This document shows, piece by piece, positions 34,110 to 44,906 of a DNA stretch of 64,000 nt. How positions within the stretch are numbered: position 1 is the first letter of the stretch; the number at the start of each line of letters is the position of its first letter. The stretch is taken from assembly GCF_030272615.1 (NCBI RefSeq), contig NC_081405.1, forward strand, positions 648,435,420-648,499,419. The letters are read 5' to 3'. Made by a program: the position numbers and the translations under genes. Source of the DNA: Cryptomeria japonica. Its lineage: Eukaryota > Streptophyta > Pinopsida > Cupressales > Cupressaceae. The notes below the pieces were generated by a model. That model did not search any database. It was not told the DNA's origin and saw only the letters and a program-made list of their open reading frames with translations.

Positions 34110-35517
34110 ATCATGTCAAATAATATCAACAAAGAACAAAATAAGAAGAGAATTGCTAGATATTGTGGTCTAGCTTGAAAACAAAAGGTGATGGGATATG
34201 TTATTGTACCTGCAAAAATTGTAAAGACTTAAAGACTAGAAGACTTTTAATCACAACAACTAAGAAACTAAGAAACATTATAGGTAGCATAGAAACATTG
34301 AAGGGGGGCATGATTATCATCCAATGATAAGTTATTCATTATATGTGTTTATATTGATTGCATTTGTAAATGTTTATATCGTTTTAACAATTTATATATA
34401 TAAAATATCACTTGTTAATGAGATCATGATCATGGTTTATTTTTGTTTATCATTTTTATATAGGTGGGGTACCCTAGGTCACATGATATGGACTACCATG
34501 ACCCAGATAATGTGGTTTTCCAAGTGGAGGAACATGGAGGTGTGAATATCGAAGTTGAAGATAATGATCCTATGGAAGAAGATGATCGTGCACCAAAAAA
34601 CACAATAGTTGAAGATGATGGTACAAATGAATTGATCCATAACACATTTAGTACTGGCATAGTTGATCATGATGAACAAGATGACTTTGATGTTGTTCAT
34701 GATTTACTTGTACTTGAGAAGGCATACGAGCCCCTTTATGAAGGCTCCCAAACAACTCTTATCTCTGTTGTAGTGTTGTTGGTGAACTTGAAGGTTATGA
34801 ATGGTTTATCTAACATAACAATCTCATGTATGTTAAGGTATGTCATATATGTCATCTTTTTTCATCTATTTTTGTTGTTATTTCATTACTAGTAAATAAA
34901 AGGTGAAATATGTGTACCATTAATATTCTTTATATTAACAAATTATTTTTTTGTTCTAGACTGATAGGTGATTTTATGTTACCACCATCAAATATTCTAC
35001 CTCGCTCATATCGAGAATTATTTGTCATTATGAAAGATATTAGAATGGAGTATCAAGTAATAGATGCATGTCCCAATGATCATATTATTTATCATAAATA
35101 ACATGAATTTTCAAAAGAATGCCCTAAATGTAATATCAATAGATATCGAACAGACCAACTAACAAAAAGGGTGCCTCACAAGGTTCTTTGTTCTATTCCC
35201 ATTATTCCACATTTGCAATGATTATTTAGATGTGAAAGCTTGGTGCAATTTATGAATTACCATGCATGAAATAGAAGTCAAGATGACATTCTTTGAATGC
35301 CTACGTATGGTTCTCTATTTACAGATATAGAGGAAAAATGGCCACACTTTAAACAATAACCTTGTAATCTCAGGTTTTCATTGGCAACAGTCGGTGTCAA
35401 TCCATTTGGAGAGATGAGATCTATTTACTTGGTGTGTCCTATTTTTGTTATCAACAATAACATTCCTCCATGGATGTCAATAAAGAGGGAGCATGTAATG
35501 TTGGCAATGATTGTTCC
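34110..35517 (+). pseudogene. CACTA TNP2-type transposase, 5' exons
   Basis: Coding blocks separated by introns. Near 34190-34325 there is a Cys-rich start with CYCTCKNCKDLKTRR (transposase-associated domain) and GGHDYHP. At 34464-34840 lie GYPRSHDMDYHDP, an acidic linker and VLLVNLKVMNGLSN. At 34955-35517 lie LPPSNILPRSYREL, YQVIDACPNDHIIY, ECPKCNINRYRTDQ, VNPFGEMRS and NNNIPPWMSIKREHVMLAM. These are TNP2 hallmarks (Transposase_21). The introns begin GT and end AG. Several stops break it. The coding sequence stops at 35517, where a retrotransposon is inserted, and continues at 43302. Just upstream (33900-34000) are CATCGGAATT/CTGATGAA-type repeats, as in CACTA subterminal regions. Confidence 0.85.
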
Positions 35518-36763
35518 TGTAAAGCGGAAAATCGTGATCGAACCCTAGTTGTTCTCCCCTCTTCCAACTCTGAGGAGAGAGAAGGGAGGTTCGCTAGGAT
35601 TTGATGGTTTTCACTTAGGGGAGAGACTTTACATTCAAAAGAGGGGTCGAAACCCACAAGATCCAATCCCACGCAATGCAAGATTGGATGCTAAATGTGT
35701 TTCAAGGGTTAAGACAGCAAGGCTACCCTCTTTCGTAAAGAATGTTGATAGGAGAATTAAGCTAAGCATGCATAGAAAGTGATAAAGATTCGCTTATAAA
35801 CTGAGATAGGAATACAGTATGAAGCTGCGGACCTGGAATTAGCAGTAAAATGTCGATACGGTGCTGTCCTGCAAATTTGAGCAAAAGTTGTCAGGACGAT
35901 GGCGCCCGGCGCCACGGTCCTCCGAAAAATCCGCGAAACGAAGGGGGATCTGTTCGTCTCTGCACAAGGATTCCAGATCTTCAATTTCAGCCGCGTACCT
36001 GCAACCTACACACAGAAAAGCGAAGACAATTGGGGGGTTAGGGATTAGGGGTTTGCCTTTAGGTCAAACCCCGGTTTTGGAATTAACCAAGAAATGAGCA
36101 AGAGCTGTAAATGTAAATGACTGTAAAACAAGTACTAATACCTTGTTCTAAGGATGTTTGTATCCTTATGTGTGAAGGTTTAGATGTTGTGTGTTGTTGT
36201 AGCATGTATGTGATCTCCTCTTCAATGGTTGAATCCTTGTCTTGAATGCAACACTTAGCCTTGAATGGAGACTTGAAATGATCAATTGCTTGAAGGAATG
36301 CTTGAATGCTTGAATGCTTGAGTATAATTTCCATGCTTTCTCCCTCATGTCGAATGAAAGAGGAAAATGTAGTTTATATACTTATCAATTAGGGCTGATA
36401 GACTGATTTTCCCAACCTTAGGCCGACCAGGAAAGTTAATTTCCAAATTGCAAACAAAAAGACCCGAGACCCCTTAGGAGACCAGGCCCAAAATAGGACC
36501 CAGGGACCAGGGCGCTGGGCGCCATGGTCCTGGGGACCAGGGCACTGGGCGCCCTGGTCCTGAAGGACCAGGGCGCTGGGCGCTCTGGTCCCACCTCCCG
36601 GGACAGCAGGGTGCAAGGAGGTTCAGGCCAAGGTGCTTGAAAAATGCAGTTTTCAGTGTCGTGAGCAAGTTTCAGGGTCTCCATTTAGGTTGCGTGTTGC
36701 GTCGCCATCATGAAGACCGAAATGCAGTCGAAATTGCAAGTGTCACAATTTTAGGACGCTACA
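35518..36763 (-). mobile_element. 3' LTR of the young element
   Basis: On the minus strand it begins TGTAGCGTCC and ends CCGCTTTACA. It is 1246 bp, longer than the 5' LTR by exactly two units of the minisatellite at 36503-36592. It also carries GGCGCCACGGTCC near 35905. Confidence 0.95.
36503..36592 (-). repeat. 30-31-bp palindromic minisatellite within the LTR
   Basis: Three units start at 36503, 36533 and 36564. The core on the plus strand is GGACCAGGGCGCTGGGCGCC, then TGGTCC, so each unit is an imperfect dyad. The 5' LTR (near 43105-43135) has only one unit, which accounts for the whole 61-bp length difference between the LTRs. Confidence 0.95.
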
Positions 36764-36766
36764 TTT

Positions 36767-37175
36767 AGCCCCCACTTTAGCGGGAGTATGTATGCTCATA
36801 CTTCCGGTAAAGTACGAGGAAACAACATTGAAAGACTTTCACCACGTCAAGGAGGCAAGATACACCAAGCCCCCAGTGGACTAAGGATCTTACGACTTCG
36901 ATTGACAAAGTAAAAGGGAAGATCACGAGGGAGAACCATGACTGTCAGTAGTAAGGCTCCCTCACTATGAGTCATGCAAGAAAGATATCAAAAATTTTCA
37001 AGGCAAGGCTAAATTTGCCAAGAAATTTTCAAGTATCTTGAAAAGATATGAACGGGATGTATGCCCCCCTACGTTAAAGTGATCGCACACGCCTCACCGG
37101 GGGTGATTGCTTTAAGGTAGTGATACTTATAAGAAATGAGAAAGGAGCACGTTATCTCAAGGATTTAGCCCCCAA
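36767..37175 (-). other. Polypurine tract and three upstream PPT-like boxes
   Basis: The minus strand AAAGTGGGGGCTAAA directly abuts the 3' LTR (36764-36778). Similar GGGGGC boxes lie at 36867-36876, 37061-37070 and 37166-37175. Confidence 0.75.
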
Positions 37176-37502
37176 GTGTGAGATAAGCCCAAGGATAATA
37201 GACACAAAACACAAAGCACGAGGTGACTTCGCTTTCCTCGGGGTCAGTATGTTGTATGATAATTCATGTATATATATCATATGTATGTATGCATAATTGT
37301 TCTTCATTCCCCAATCAAGGAAGGTCACCTAGAAGAAGGGAACGCATGTGTCTTTTGAGTCAACATGAGAGAGATCGAGAGATCTCAATGCTTTGCATCG
37401 TCCTCAAGTAAACAACACTAAGGACAACAAATAGAAGAATGAGAATAACATATAGAAGAAGTAACGAAAGAGAGGAGGAGAGAATCTACTATGCTAATGT
37501 AA

Positions 37503-38890
37503 CTAGTCTAGCATGTCATCTACCCCCCGATCTTGCTGATCAATGTTTCGGGAAGGCAGGGAACACGCCAGAGGAGGAACATCCAACACAGCAGATGGAG
37601 CTATCACAAGATCCAAACAAGGGCTATGTTCATGTTCCGAGCCACATTGTTCTTGTCTAGGAGCTAGGATAAGTGCTTTAGAAAGTTCATTAGATAAATG
37701 CTTATCGACATCAACAAGTTCATATTCACTATCAGAAGCAAGAGGAGTAATATTTTCATCATGCATAACATTTTCATCTATATCATCATCAAGATTTATA
37801 AAAATAGAATCTTTAACTTGCACCGGATCAAGACCATCATGCATCTTATGTTTAGGAGATTTAGGCTCAATGTCCGGCTGAAGAGAAAATGGAATCATGC
37901 TTGTTGAAGGTGTTTTTGGAGATTGCAAAGTTTGAGAAGCAGCTGCCTGAGCTCTAAGACGACGCTTTCATCGGCGTTCACGTGCAGAACGATTTCGTCT
38001 ACTCTTAGTAGGGAGTGGAGAAGACTGAGGAGGAGGAATGTTCTCATCCTTAGCACTTGGGTGTTTAGGTTGTGGTCTCTTAGGCTGGATAATAGGAGAA
38101 GAAGAAGGTCTCTTCTCTCTATAAAAAGAAGGAGGAGGAACTGCTCCATACAAAGGAGGAATATTTGGTTTAGGGAGAAGACCAAGTCCATCATGACGAG
38201 GAGGTATAGGTCTACTCTTAGGAAGTTTATTAGGTATAGACATAGTCACATCCATAGGGATGGGTTGAGAATCTTCTTGAGGAAAGACATTAGTTTTATC
38301 TTTCAAAAGAAGAACTTCCTTCTCAAGAATGATAGGAATATCAAGTTTAGGTGCTCTAGGTTCACTTAGAGATAGGATCATATCTGTTTTCCACTTTTGA
38401 TAAGATTTGAAAAGATGATCACTTCGCGGAGGAAGAGATTGGAATTGTTTAGGCCAAAAGTAATCAATAGGAACACTAGAGGTTCTTTCAGCTGGTTTAA
38501 AGAGACTATGATTGACAGTAACAACTTCACCATTATGGGGAAATTTCAAACACTTACGAATAGGAGAAGCAATAGCTTTCATGGAAGATAGCCAGGGATA
38601 GCCAAGCTTCACACGAAATTGTTCGGAAGAAGGAATAATAGCAAAGTTCACATCAAGGGATTTGTTATGGACCTCAATAGGCAATGTAATAGAACCAATT
38701 GCAGGAGAAGAAAATGCATCAAATAGTTTCACAATCACATCTGTTTTGTCATATATCACTTGATTCAATTACAAAGTAAAAAGACATTCTTCAGTAATAA
38801 CATTAATCATGCACGAAGGATCAATAAGCACTCCACGGCAAGGTGTATTCTTAACTTTGCAACTATGTATAAAGGACCATCAGGTGCCCT
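37503..38890 (-). pseudogene. Protease and proline-rich tail of the young element
   Basis: In the frame following gag, the minus strand carries PCRGVLIDPSCMINVITEE near 38840, an aspartic-protease site in which the usual D-S/G-G is DPS. A TAA (CAA decay, 38769-38771) follows, then AIGSITLPIEVHN, VKLGYPWLSSMKAI and a long Pro/Ser-rich tail. A TGA at 37965-37967 (CGA decay) separates the last part, which runs to 37503. Entry from gag needs a frame change near 38860, which could be programmed frameshifting or one lost base. There is no polymerase. The DPS site casts doubt on protease activity in this copy. Confidence 0.75.
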
Positions 38891-40945
38891 AATGGTTTCA
38901 CTGGAATCAAATGTGATGGAAGGTTCTTTAGGGATTTCTTGGTGCTCTACAAAGTTAATCACATTCGGAGTCATAGACACAAGACCATCAGATGAGAGAG
39001 AGGAATCATTAGCCTCAATTGCATTAGAGGTATGAGAAGGCAATGGATCAGTGAAAATCTTAAGATTTTGGTTAGGAGGAGCTACAGATGTGTTGCCTTT
39101 ATCATTCACTCTAGAAACAGAGATAGTATTGTTATCAATCAAATCTTGAATTTTACCCTTTAAAGAAAAACATTTTTCAGTATCATGCCCAGGCTGGCGG
39201 TGAAATTGACAAAAAGCTTTGTTATCAAAATAAGGTGAAGTAATCTTTGTAGGATCAATTTGTCTTATAGGAGGAAGAGTAAGGACATTTTGTTCCAATA
39301 ACTTATTCATAATACTATGCAATGATTCATTCAAAGGAGTATACTTTCTTTCTTTCTTGAAAAATTTAGAAATAGGAGGCACACCTGATGCTGCATTCAC
39401 ATTGTTGTTGATGATGTTTTCATTGAGTTTGATGGAATCTCTGTTCGGTTTAAACTTCCCAAATGGTTGTTGACTGCTATCACCCTTATCACTCGGAGCC
39501 ATAGGATGTGATTGTTCCATTTGACTCACAGTCAGTTGATAATTGTGAAGAGTTGCACACAACTGTTGGAAAGAAGTAAACTCAGAAAACAGAAGTTTGT
39601 CTCGAATATCTTTTTGTAAATTAGAAATAAAGATTCTTTGAATATCATTGTCAGGCACTGGAAAAGAAATTTGAGCATACAAATGCTTATATCTACCAAT
39701 GAAATCAGTCACTTTTTCTTTAACACCTTGTTTACAATGCATTAAATCAATCAAAGTAACTTTAGGACTTATATTGTTTTGAAATTGTTGAATGAAAGCA
39801 TTTGCAAGTTGTTCGAAAGAAGTAATAGAATAAGAAGGCAACGAGCAATACCATTGTAGGGCTTTGTCTCTTAATGTTCTAGTGAATAGTTTTGCAAGCA
39901 ACCTTTGGTCATAAGCAAAATCGGTACATATTGTTTGAAAAGTCTTAACATGTGTTAGAGGATCTCCTTTACCATTATAAAGTTCCAAATGTGGGATTTC
40001 AACATGTTTAGGAGGGATAGCTCGAACAATGTCAAGAGAAAGTGGTCTCGCAACATCAAATGTGGGCACACTAAACTTAGATTGATTCATAGAGGCAATT
40101 TGTTGCTGTAAAGAAGAGACAGTTTGTGCAAGATTGTTAATGGTCGCTTCAGTCGAAGAGTTCATATTGGATGTGTTAGATTGAGATGGAGGTGTTATGT
40201 TATTGAAAGAAGGTAAAGAGTAAGGTGGTGGGACTCTATGATAATTAGTCATAGGAGATGATTGGACAGGAGGAACACTACAAGGAGGAATAGAATGGTT
40301 AAATGAATTGCCCCCTTGCGTCATGTTCATTTGTGGTGATATAATAGGCACACTCATCGAAGGAATGAATGAAGAAGTCGGATTGAATGAAGGAAGAGGG
40401 TTAATTGAAGAAGAAGGGTTGCCCCCATGACTGGTGATCACAGGAGGAATGTCTTGTGTAGAAGTAGCCATTATGTTTGATGTAAAGGTAGGTATGCTAG
40501 CAATAGAAGTCATCAAAGGAATAGAATGATTGACTTGAGTAGGAGGTTGTGTATAACCCAAATTTTCGGCACAACTCTTCATAGGCATCACATTCGAACC
40601 CACAATGTGTGCAATACCACGCAAAATATCAATTCCATTCTTATCACTTTGAAGCATACGTTTTAGACCCTCAATTAAAGGAAGAGCTTGACTATCAGGG
40701 TATTCTTGAGACATCCATTGTCGAAAATCGTCAAATTGGTTATCCAATTTCGAAAGTTGTTCTTCAAAAACCTCATGGAGAGCTTCTTCATCATTAGGAG
40801 GATTAGAGGAATTACCCATGTCTTCGTTAAAAAGGCTATTCAAATTAGGTTCCATCTCCTTAGTAGTTAAACCTTGGAAAGACTTAATTCTACGGCTTCG
40901 TCTAACGGGAATAGTGTAAGTAGGGCTTATTGTTGTAAAACTCAT
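38807..40945 (-). CDS. gag: Gag, intact 712-codon ORF
   Basis: From ATG at 40945 to TGA at 38807 with no interruption, the longest open frame in the window. A Pro/Ser/Asn-rich N-terminal 280 residues is followed by the gypsy capsid core (PHLELYNGKGDPLTHVKTF, KLFTRTLRDKALQWYCSLP, FEQLANAFIQQFQNN, DLMHCKQGVKEKVTDFIGRY) and a knuckle-like FCQFHRQPGHDTEKCFSLK (C-x2-H-x4-H-x4-C). It would form the particle that packages the RNA. The knuckle has His where the standard CCHC has Cys at position 2, a known variant in plant gypsy elements. The open state fits the low LTR divergence. Confidence 0.92.
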   Translation of the reverse strand: MSFTTISPTYTIPVRRSRRIKSFQGLTTKEMEPNLNSLFNEDMGNSSNPPNDEEALHEVFEEQLSKLDNQFDDFRQWMSQEYPDSQALPLIEGLKRMLQSDKNGIDILRGIAHIVGSNVMPMKSCAENLGYTQPPTQVNHSIPLMTSIASIPTFTSNIMATSTQDIPPVITSHGGNPSSSINPLPSFNPTSSFIPSMSVPIISPQMNMTQGGNSFNHSIPPCSVPPVQSSPMTNYHRVPPPYSLPSFNNITPPSQSNTSNMNSSTEATINNLAQTVSSLQQQIASMNQSKFSVPTFDVARPLSLDIVRAIPPKHVEIPHLELYNGKGDPLTHVKTFQTICTDFAYDQRLLAKLFTRTLRDKALQWYCSLPSYSITSFEQLANAFIQQFQNNISPKVTLIDLMHCKQGVKEKVTDFIGRYKHLYAQISFPVPDNDIQRIFISNLQKDIRDKLLFSEFTSFQQLCATLHNYQLTVSQMEQSHPMAPSDKGDSSQQPFGKFKPNRDSIKLNENIINNNVNAASGVPPISKFFKKERKYTPLNESLHSIMNKLLEQNVLTLPPIRQIDPTKITSPYFDNKAFCQFHRQPGHDTEKCFSLKGKIQDLIDNNTISVSRVNDKGNTSVAPPNQNLKIFTDPLPSHTSNAIEANDSSLSSDGLVSMTPNVINFVEHQEIPKEPSITFDSSETIRAPDGPLYIVAKLRIHLAVECLLILRA

Positions 40946-40995
40946 GCACTAGAAAGAGAGAGAAGATTTTGAATTTAGAGGTAGCAATTTTCAGT

Positions 40996-41770
40996 AAAAT
41001 CAGCCAATCTTCTGGATTTAAGCTGTTAGATGCAATCACAACAGTCTCCCAAAATTTCGGAAAAAATGCCCGGGACCGTGGCGCCCAGAGTGCAACACGG
41101 TCCTTGCAACTTTTTTCGAAATTTGCAGGGATGAAAGGTATGATGATTTTAGAGCTAATCTGAAAAAATTGAGTGATTTTACGATCTGTAGATAGGCCTA
41201 ATTAAAGTTGTAATCTCAAAATTGAACCTTATCAAGATTGTCGAAAAATGCAAAAATTTGAATTTTGAAAAAGAGAGGGAAACTGAAATTTTGAATTTTG
41301 TGATTTTAGAGGGAATGTCAAGAGCAATGCAAATTTTGAAATTTAAAAATTGACTCAATTTCACGCAAAATTCAATTTTGAAAGCGGAAATCAAAGTTGT
41401 TGTAATTAAGCACTTAATTTCAAAAGTCACAAAATGCAAGAATTTGAATAAAGCACTGAAATTTTTAATGAATGATAACACACTTTTCAGATTTAGGATA
41501 GTAAGAACACAATTTTGACACAAAATTTCAATTTCAATGATTTTTAAATGTTTAGAAGCCTTAATCCAAGCAATCACAAGACCAACTTTGACTGTTATTT
41601 TGAAGGTGTTAAAATTGATAAAATCAGCCAAAATTCTGGATTTTAGCAGGAAAATACAGTAAGATCTCGCTCCCGAAATTTCGGAAAAAATGTCGGGGAC
41701 GATGGCGCTCGGCGCCACGGTCCTCGCAACTTTTTTCCAAATTTTTAGGGATGAAAGATATTGTGATTTT
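40996..41770 (-). repeat. 155-bp direct duplication in the leader
   Basis: The block at 40996-41150 recurs at 41620-41770. Shared pieces are AAAATCAGCCAA, CTCCCAAAATTTCGGAAAA, GGCGC, ACGGTCCT, GCAACTTTTTT and GGGATGAAAG. Both contain the GGCGCC/ACGGTCC box that also sits in the LTR. The 1.15-kb leader (40946-42095) holds no convincing ORF. Confidence 0.85.
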
Positions 41771-42095
41771 ATTGTGGAATCCAAAGTTACAGCTGATTTG
41801 GAGATGTTTTGATCAGTGAAATTGTCGGACAAAGGTTGAATCAAGAGGGTTTCAAAAATTAGGGTTTTGACACTTAACCACTTAATTTTCAGAATTAAAG
41901 CACAAATATGAATTGAAAATTTGTAATAGAAGGGCAGATCTAAAACAGGCATTAACATTTAGACATTTCGCAAGTTCAATTACTAAAAAGAAAATTTAGG
42001 GTTTTTATGCAATCACCTCTAAAATTTTGCAAAAGATCAAACATGGAAATGTAATCAATTTTTTCAGATCTAAGCATGAAAAATCAGAAAGGATG

Positions 42096-42113
42096 TTCAC
42101 GTTGGGTTCACCA
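42096..42113 (-). other. Primer-binding site of the young element
   Basis: Minus strand TGGTGAACCCAACGTGAA, three bases inside the 5' LTR. It starts with the obligatory TGG and resembles the tRNA-Lys site TGGCGCCCAACGTGGGG. I cannot assign the donor tRNA with certainty. Confidence 0.65.
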
Positions 42114-42116
42114 AAA

Positions 42117-43301
42117 TGTAAAGCGGAAAATCGTGATCGAACCCTAGTTGTTCTCCCCTCTTCCAACTCCGAGGAGAGAGAAGGGAGGTTCGCTAGGATT
42201 CGATGGTTTTCACTTAGGGGAGAGACTTTACATTCAAAAGAGGGGTTGAAACCCACAAGATCCAATCCCACGCAATGCAAGATTGGATGCTAAATGTGTT
42301 TCAAGGGTTAAGACAACAAGGCTACCCTCTTTCGTAAAGAATGTTGATAGGAGAATTAAGCTAAGCATGCATAGAAAGTGATAAAGATTCGCTTATAAAC
42401 TGAGATAGGAATACAGTATGAAGTTGCGGACCTGGAATTAGCAGTAAAATGTCGATACGGCGTTGTCCTGCAAATTTGAGCAAAAGTTGTCGGGACAATG
42501 GCGCCTGGCGCCACGGTCCTCCGAAAAATCCACGAAACGAAGGGGGATCTGTTCGTCTCTGCACAAGGATTCCAGATCTTCAATTTCAGCCGCGTACCTG
42601 CAACCTACACATAGAAAAACGAAGACGATTGGGGGGTTAGGGATTAGGGGTTTGCCTTTAGGTCAAACCCCGGTTTTGGAATTAACCAAGAAATGAGAAA
42701 GAGCTGTAAATGTAAATGACTATAAAACAAGTACTAATACCTTGTTCTAAGGATGTTTGTATCCTTATGTGCGAAGGTTTAGATGTTGTGTGTTGTTGTA
42801 GCATGTATGTGATCTCCTCTTCAATGGTTGAATCCTTGTCTTGAATGCAACACCTAGCCTTGAATGGAGACTTGAAATGATCAATTGCTTGAAGGAATGC
42901 TTGAATGCTTGAATGCTTGAGTATAATTTCCATGCTTTCTCCCTCATGTCGAATGAAAGAGGAAAATATAGTTTATATACTTGTCAATTAGGGCTGATAG
43001 ACTGATTTTCCCAACCTTAGGCCGACCAGGAAAGTTAATTTCCAAATTGCAAACAAAAAGACCCGAGACCCCTTAGGAGACCGGGCCCAAAATAGGACCC
43101 AGGGACCAGGGCACTGGGCGCTCTGGTCCCACCTCCCGGGACAGCAGGGTGCAAGGAGGTTCAGGCCAAGGTGCTTGAAAAATGCAGTTTTCAGTGTCGT
43201 GAGCAAGTTTCAGGGTCTCCATTCAGGTTGCGTGTTGCGTCACCATCGTGAAGACCAAAATGCAGTCGAAATTGCAAGTGTCACAATTTTAGGACGCTAC
43301 A
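42117..43301 (-). mobile_element. 5' LTR of the young element
   Basis: 1185 bp with the same ends as the other LTR. It has a single copy of the GGACCAGGGC minisatellite unit. In retroelements both LTRs are identical at insertion, so the copy-number change happened afterwards. Confidence 0.95.
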
Positions 43302-44740
43302 GTTCTGAGTATTTTTTTCATTTTATAGTCATGTACATTAAATTATATATATTGGAGTAAAATGGTTATAATAATTATGTAATTTTTTGTTCATTCAACT
43401 AGGTAAGTACCAAGTTAAAGATATGAATGTATATATTGATCCTCTTATCGATGAGTTGTTGGAGTTATGGAATGGTGTCACTATGTATGATGTCTCTAGA
43501 CCAATAGGACAAAGACAATTTCAATTCCATGCAATTCTTGTATGGACAATTCATGATGCCCCAGGGGTAACAGATTTTTGTGGTATGTTATAATGTTCAA
43601 CTTGCGCACTTTAATAATGTTTAATTTTTAAAGTATAAATCATGGATTTTTTTAAAAAATCCATTCAATATTTATAATTATAAAAATTAACATATTTAAT
43701 CCAATTATACATGATCTTGCAAGTCTTCAAACAAAGGGAAAACTTGCATGTCCAGTTTGTAGATCAAAGATGAAATCTCGTCATTCAACAAGTTTAGGAA
43801 AGAAGGTGTTTGATGAGTATAGACACTTCCTCCACAAAAATCATAAGTATCGAACTACTAAAAAACATCTTTTCAATGGGAAAGAAGAGACTACACCAAA
43901 ACCACAAAGAATGACACATTGCCTATGGAAGTTGGAATATAATAGAATTAATCGTCAAGGTAATGTCATTAAATCTAATTGTTTATATATCATGTATGAT
44001 ATGTTTGCAATTTCTATTTTTATTTTGTGTTTTATTTACTCAAGTTGTAATTGACGATGATTGTCATTGTCAACTTTTTAAACTTATCTGCTTCATGAAG
44101 GTCATCAAGGCATTAATTACAACCTTCCAAAGGAACTAAGAAGCTATCCCAAACAATTTAGTAGGCTGCCCTACTATGAGAATCTATAAATTGTGCATTT
44201 GTTTAATACTATGTATATTGGAAAGGATATAATAGAGATGTTATAGAAAATATTGGATGGAAGGCATGGCAAAGAAAAAAATTATCAAAATTTGTAGTGA
44301 CATTCAGGAATCCAATCATGTAATGAAAAATGTCATTCAATTAAATAGTGATGGAGACTGAATCAATATAGGTGCCCTTCCTTGGTTATTAATGGAGTAG
44401 CAAAGCAATACCATAAGAAAGGTCATACAAAAAATTCATTTTCCCATAGGATTTGTTGTGAACATAAACAATCTCATAACAAAGAAAAGTGAATTTGGGC
44501 CAAGGATGAAAACACATGATTAACAAACCTTCATTAAGGTAATTCATGTTCCTGCATATTTTCTATATATTTGTATATTGCATGTACTTTTCATTGTATT
44601 ATGTTTAGTACCAGTTTTGGTAAAACAATGAAAGGATCATTTTATAGTTGTTGTAGTACATTCTACCTTTATCTCTCCTAGACCACTTCAACAATAATTC
44701 CAAGAAAGTTATATATGATCTTGGAAAATACATGAGGTAA
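43302..44740 (+). pseudogene. CACTA TNP2-type transposase, 3' exons
   Basis: The gene resumes after the inserted element. Exon 43403-43582 reads KYQVKDMNVYIDPL, ELLELWNGVTMYDV and FHAILVWTIHDAPG and ends at GTATGT. Exon about 43711-43959 has TKGKLACPVCRSKMKSRHS and DEYRHFLHKNHKYRT. Exon 44101-44538 has INYNLPKELRS, LPYYENL, HLFNTMYIGKDI and NNLITKK. A decayed last piece reaches about 44740. Donor and acceptor sites are canonical at 43583, 43960, 44101 and 44539. At least six stops are present. No second CACTA ORF and no terminal CACTA repeat are seen before the copia fragment at 44905. Confidence 0.85.
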
Positions 44741-44840
44741 GTAGTGTTATTTGTTTAATTTTTTGTATAGGTATTATATTTGCCATTTGTTTTACTTGTT
44801 ATGTAATATATTGTATATTATTTTATTAATTCTCGTTAAT

Positions 44841-44906
44841 ATATTTGCATCTTGAATCACTTGTAGATGGTTGTGATATTTGCATCTCGAATCACTTGTA
44901 GATGGT
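44841..44906 (+). repeat. 35-bp tandem duplication at an element junction
   Basis: ATATTTGCATCTTGAATCAC at 44841 recurs at 44876 with one change. Both are followed by TTGTAGATGGT. It lies just where the copia RNase H begins, so it may mark the rearrangement that joined the two elements. Confidence 0.9.

Larger units (their letters stand above)
35518..43301 (-). mobile_element. Young gag-protease-only LTR retrotransposon
   Basis: A 7.8-kb element in the CACTA gene. The LTRs 35518-36763 and 42117-43301 have about 25 differences over 1185 aligned bases, all but one transitions, plus one 61-bp copy-number difference. The flanks GTTCC (35513-35517) and GTTCT (43302-43306) are a 5-bp duplication with one transition. 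It has a primer site, a leader, an unbroken gag, a protease with a Pro-rich tail, and a polypurine tract. The internal 5.35 kb holds no reverse transcriptase, RNase H or integrase and no obvious deletion scar, so it seems to be a structurally non-autonomous (TR-GAG-like) gypsy family that depends on enzymes made elsewhere. Confidence 0.9.

Noticed and set aside
36389-36684. Pro/Gly/Ala-rich frames within the young LTR
   Set aside because: They come from the GGACCAGGGCGC minisatellite and are open in three frames. The LTR is not expected to code here.
37923-38369. Arg/Ser-rich plus-strand frame of 148 codons
   Set aside because: It is antisense to the protease tail and has the composition expected of its complement.
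41179-41958. A 259-codon minus-strand frame in the retrotransposon leader
   Set aside because: It is Ile/Leu/Phe/Lys-rich low complexity from AT-rich DNA, includes the duplicated leader block, and has no counterpart in gypsy elements.
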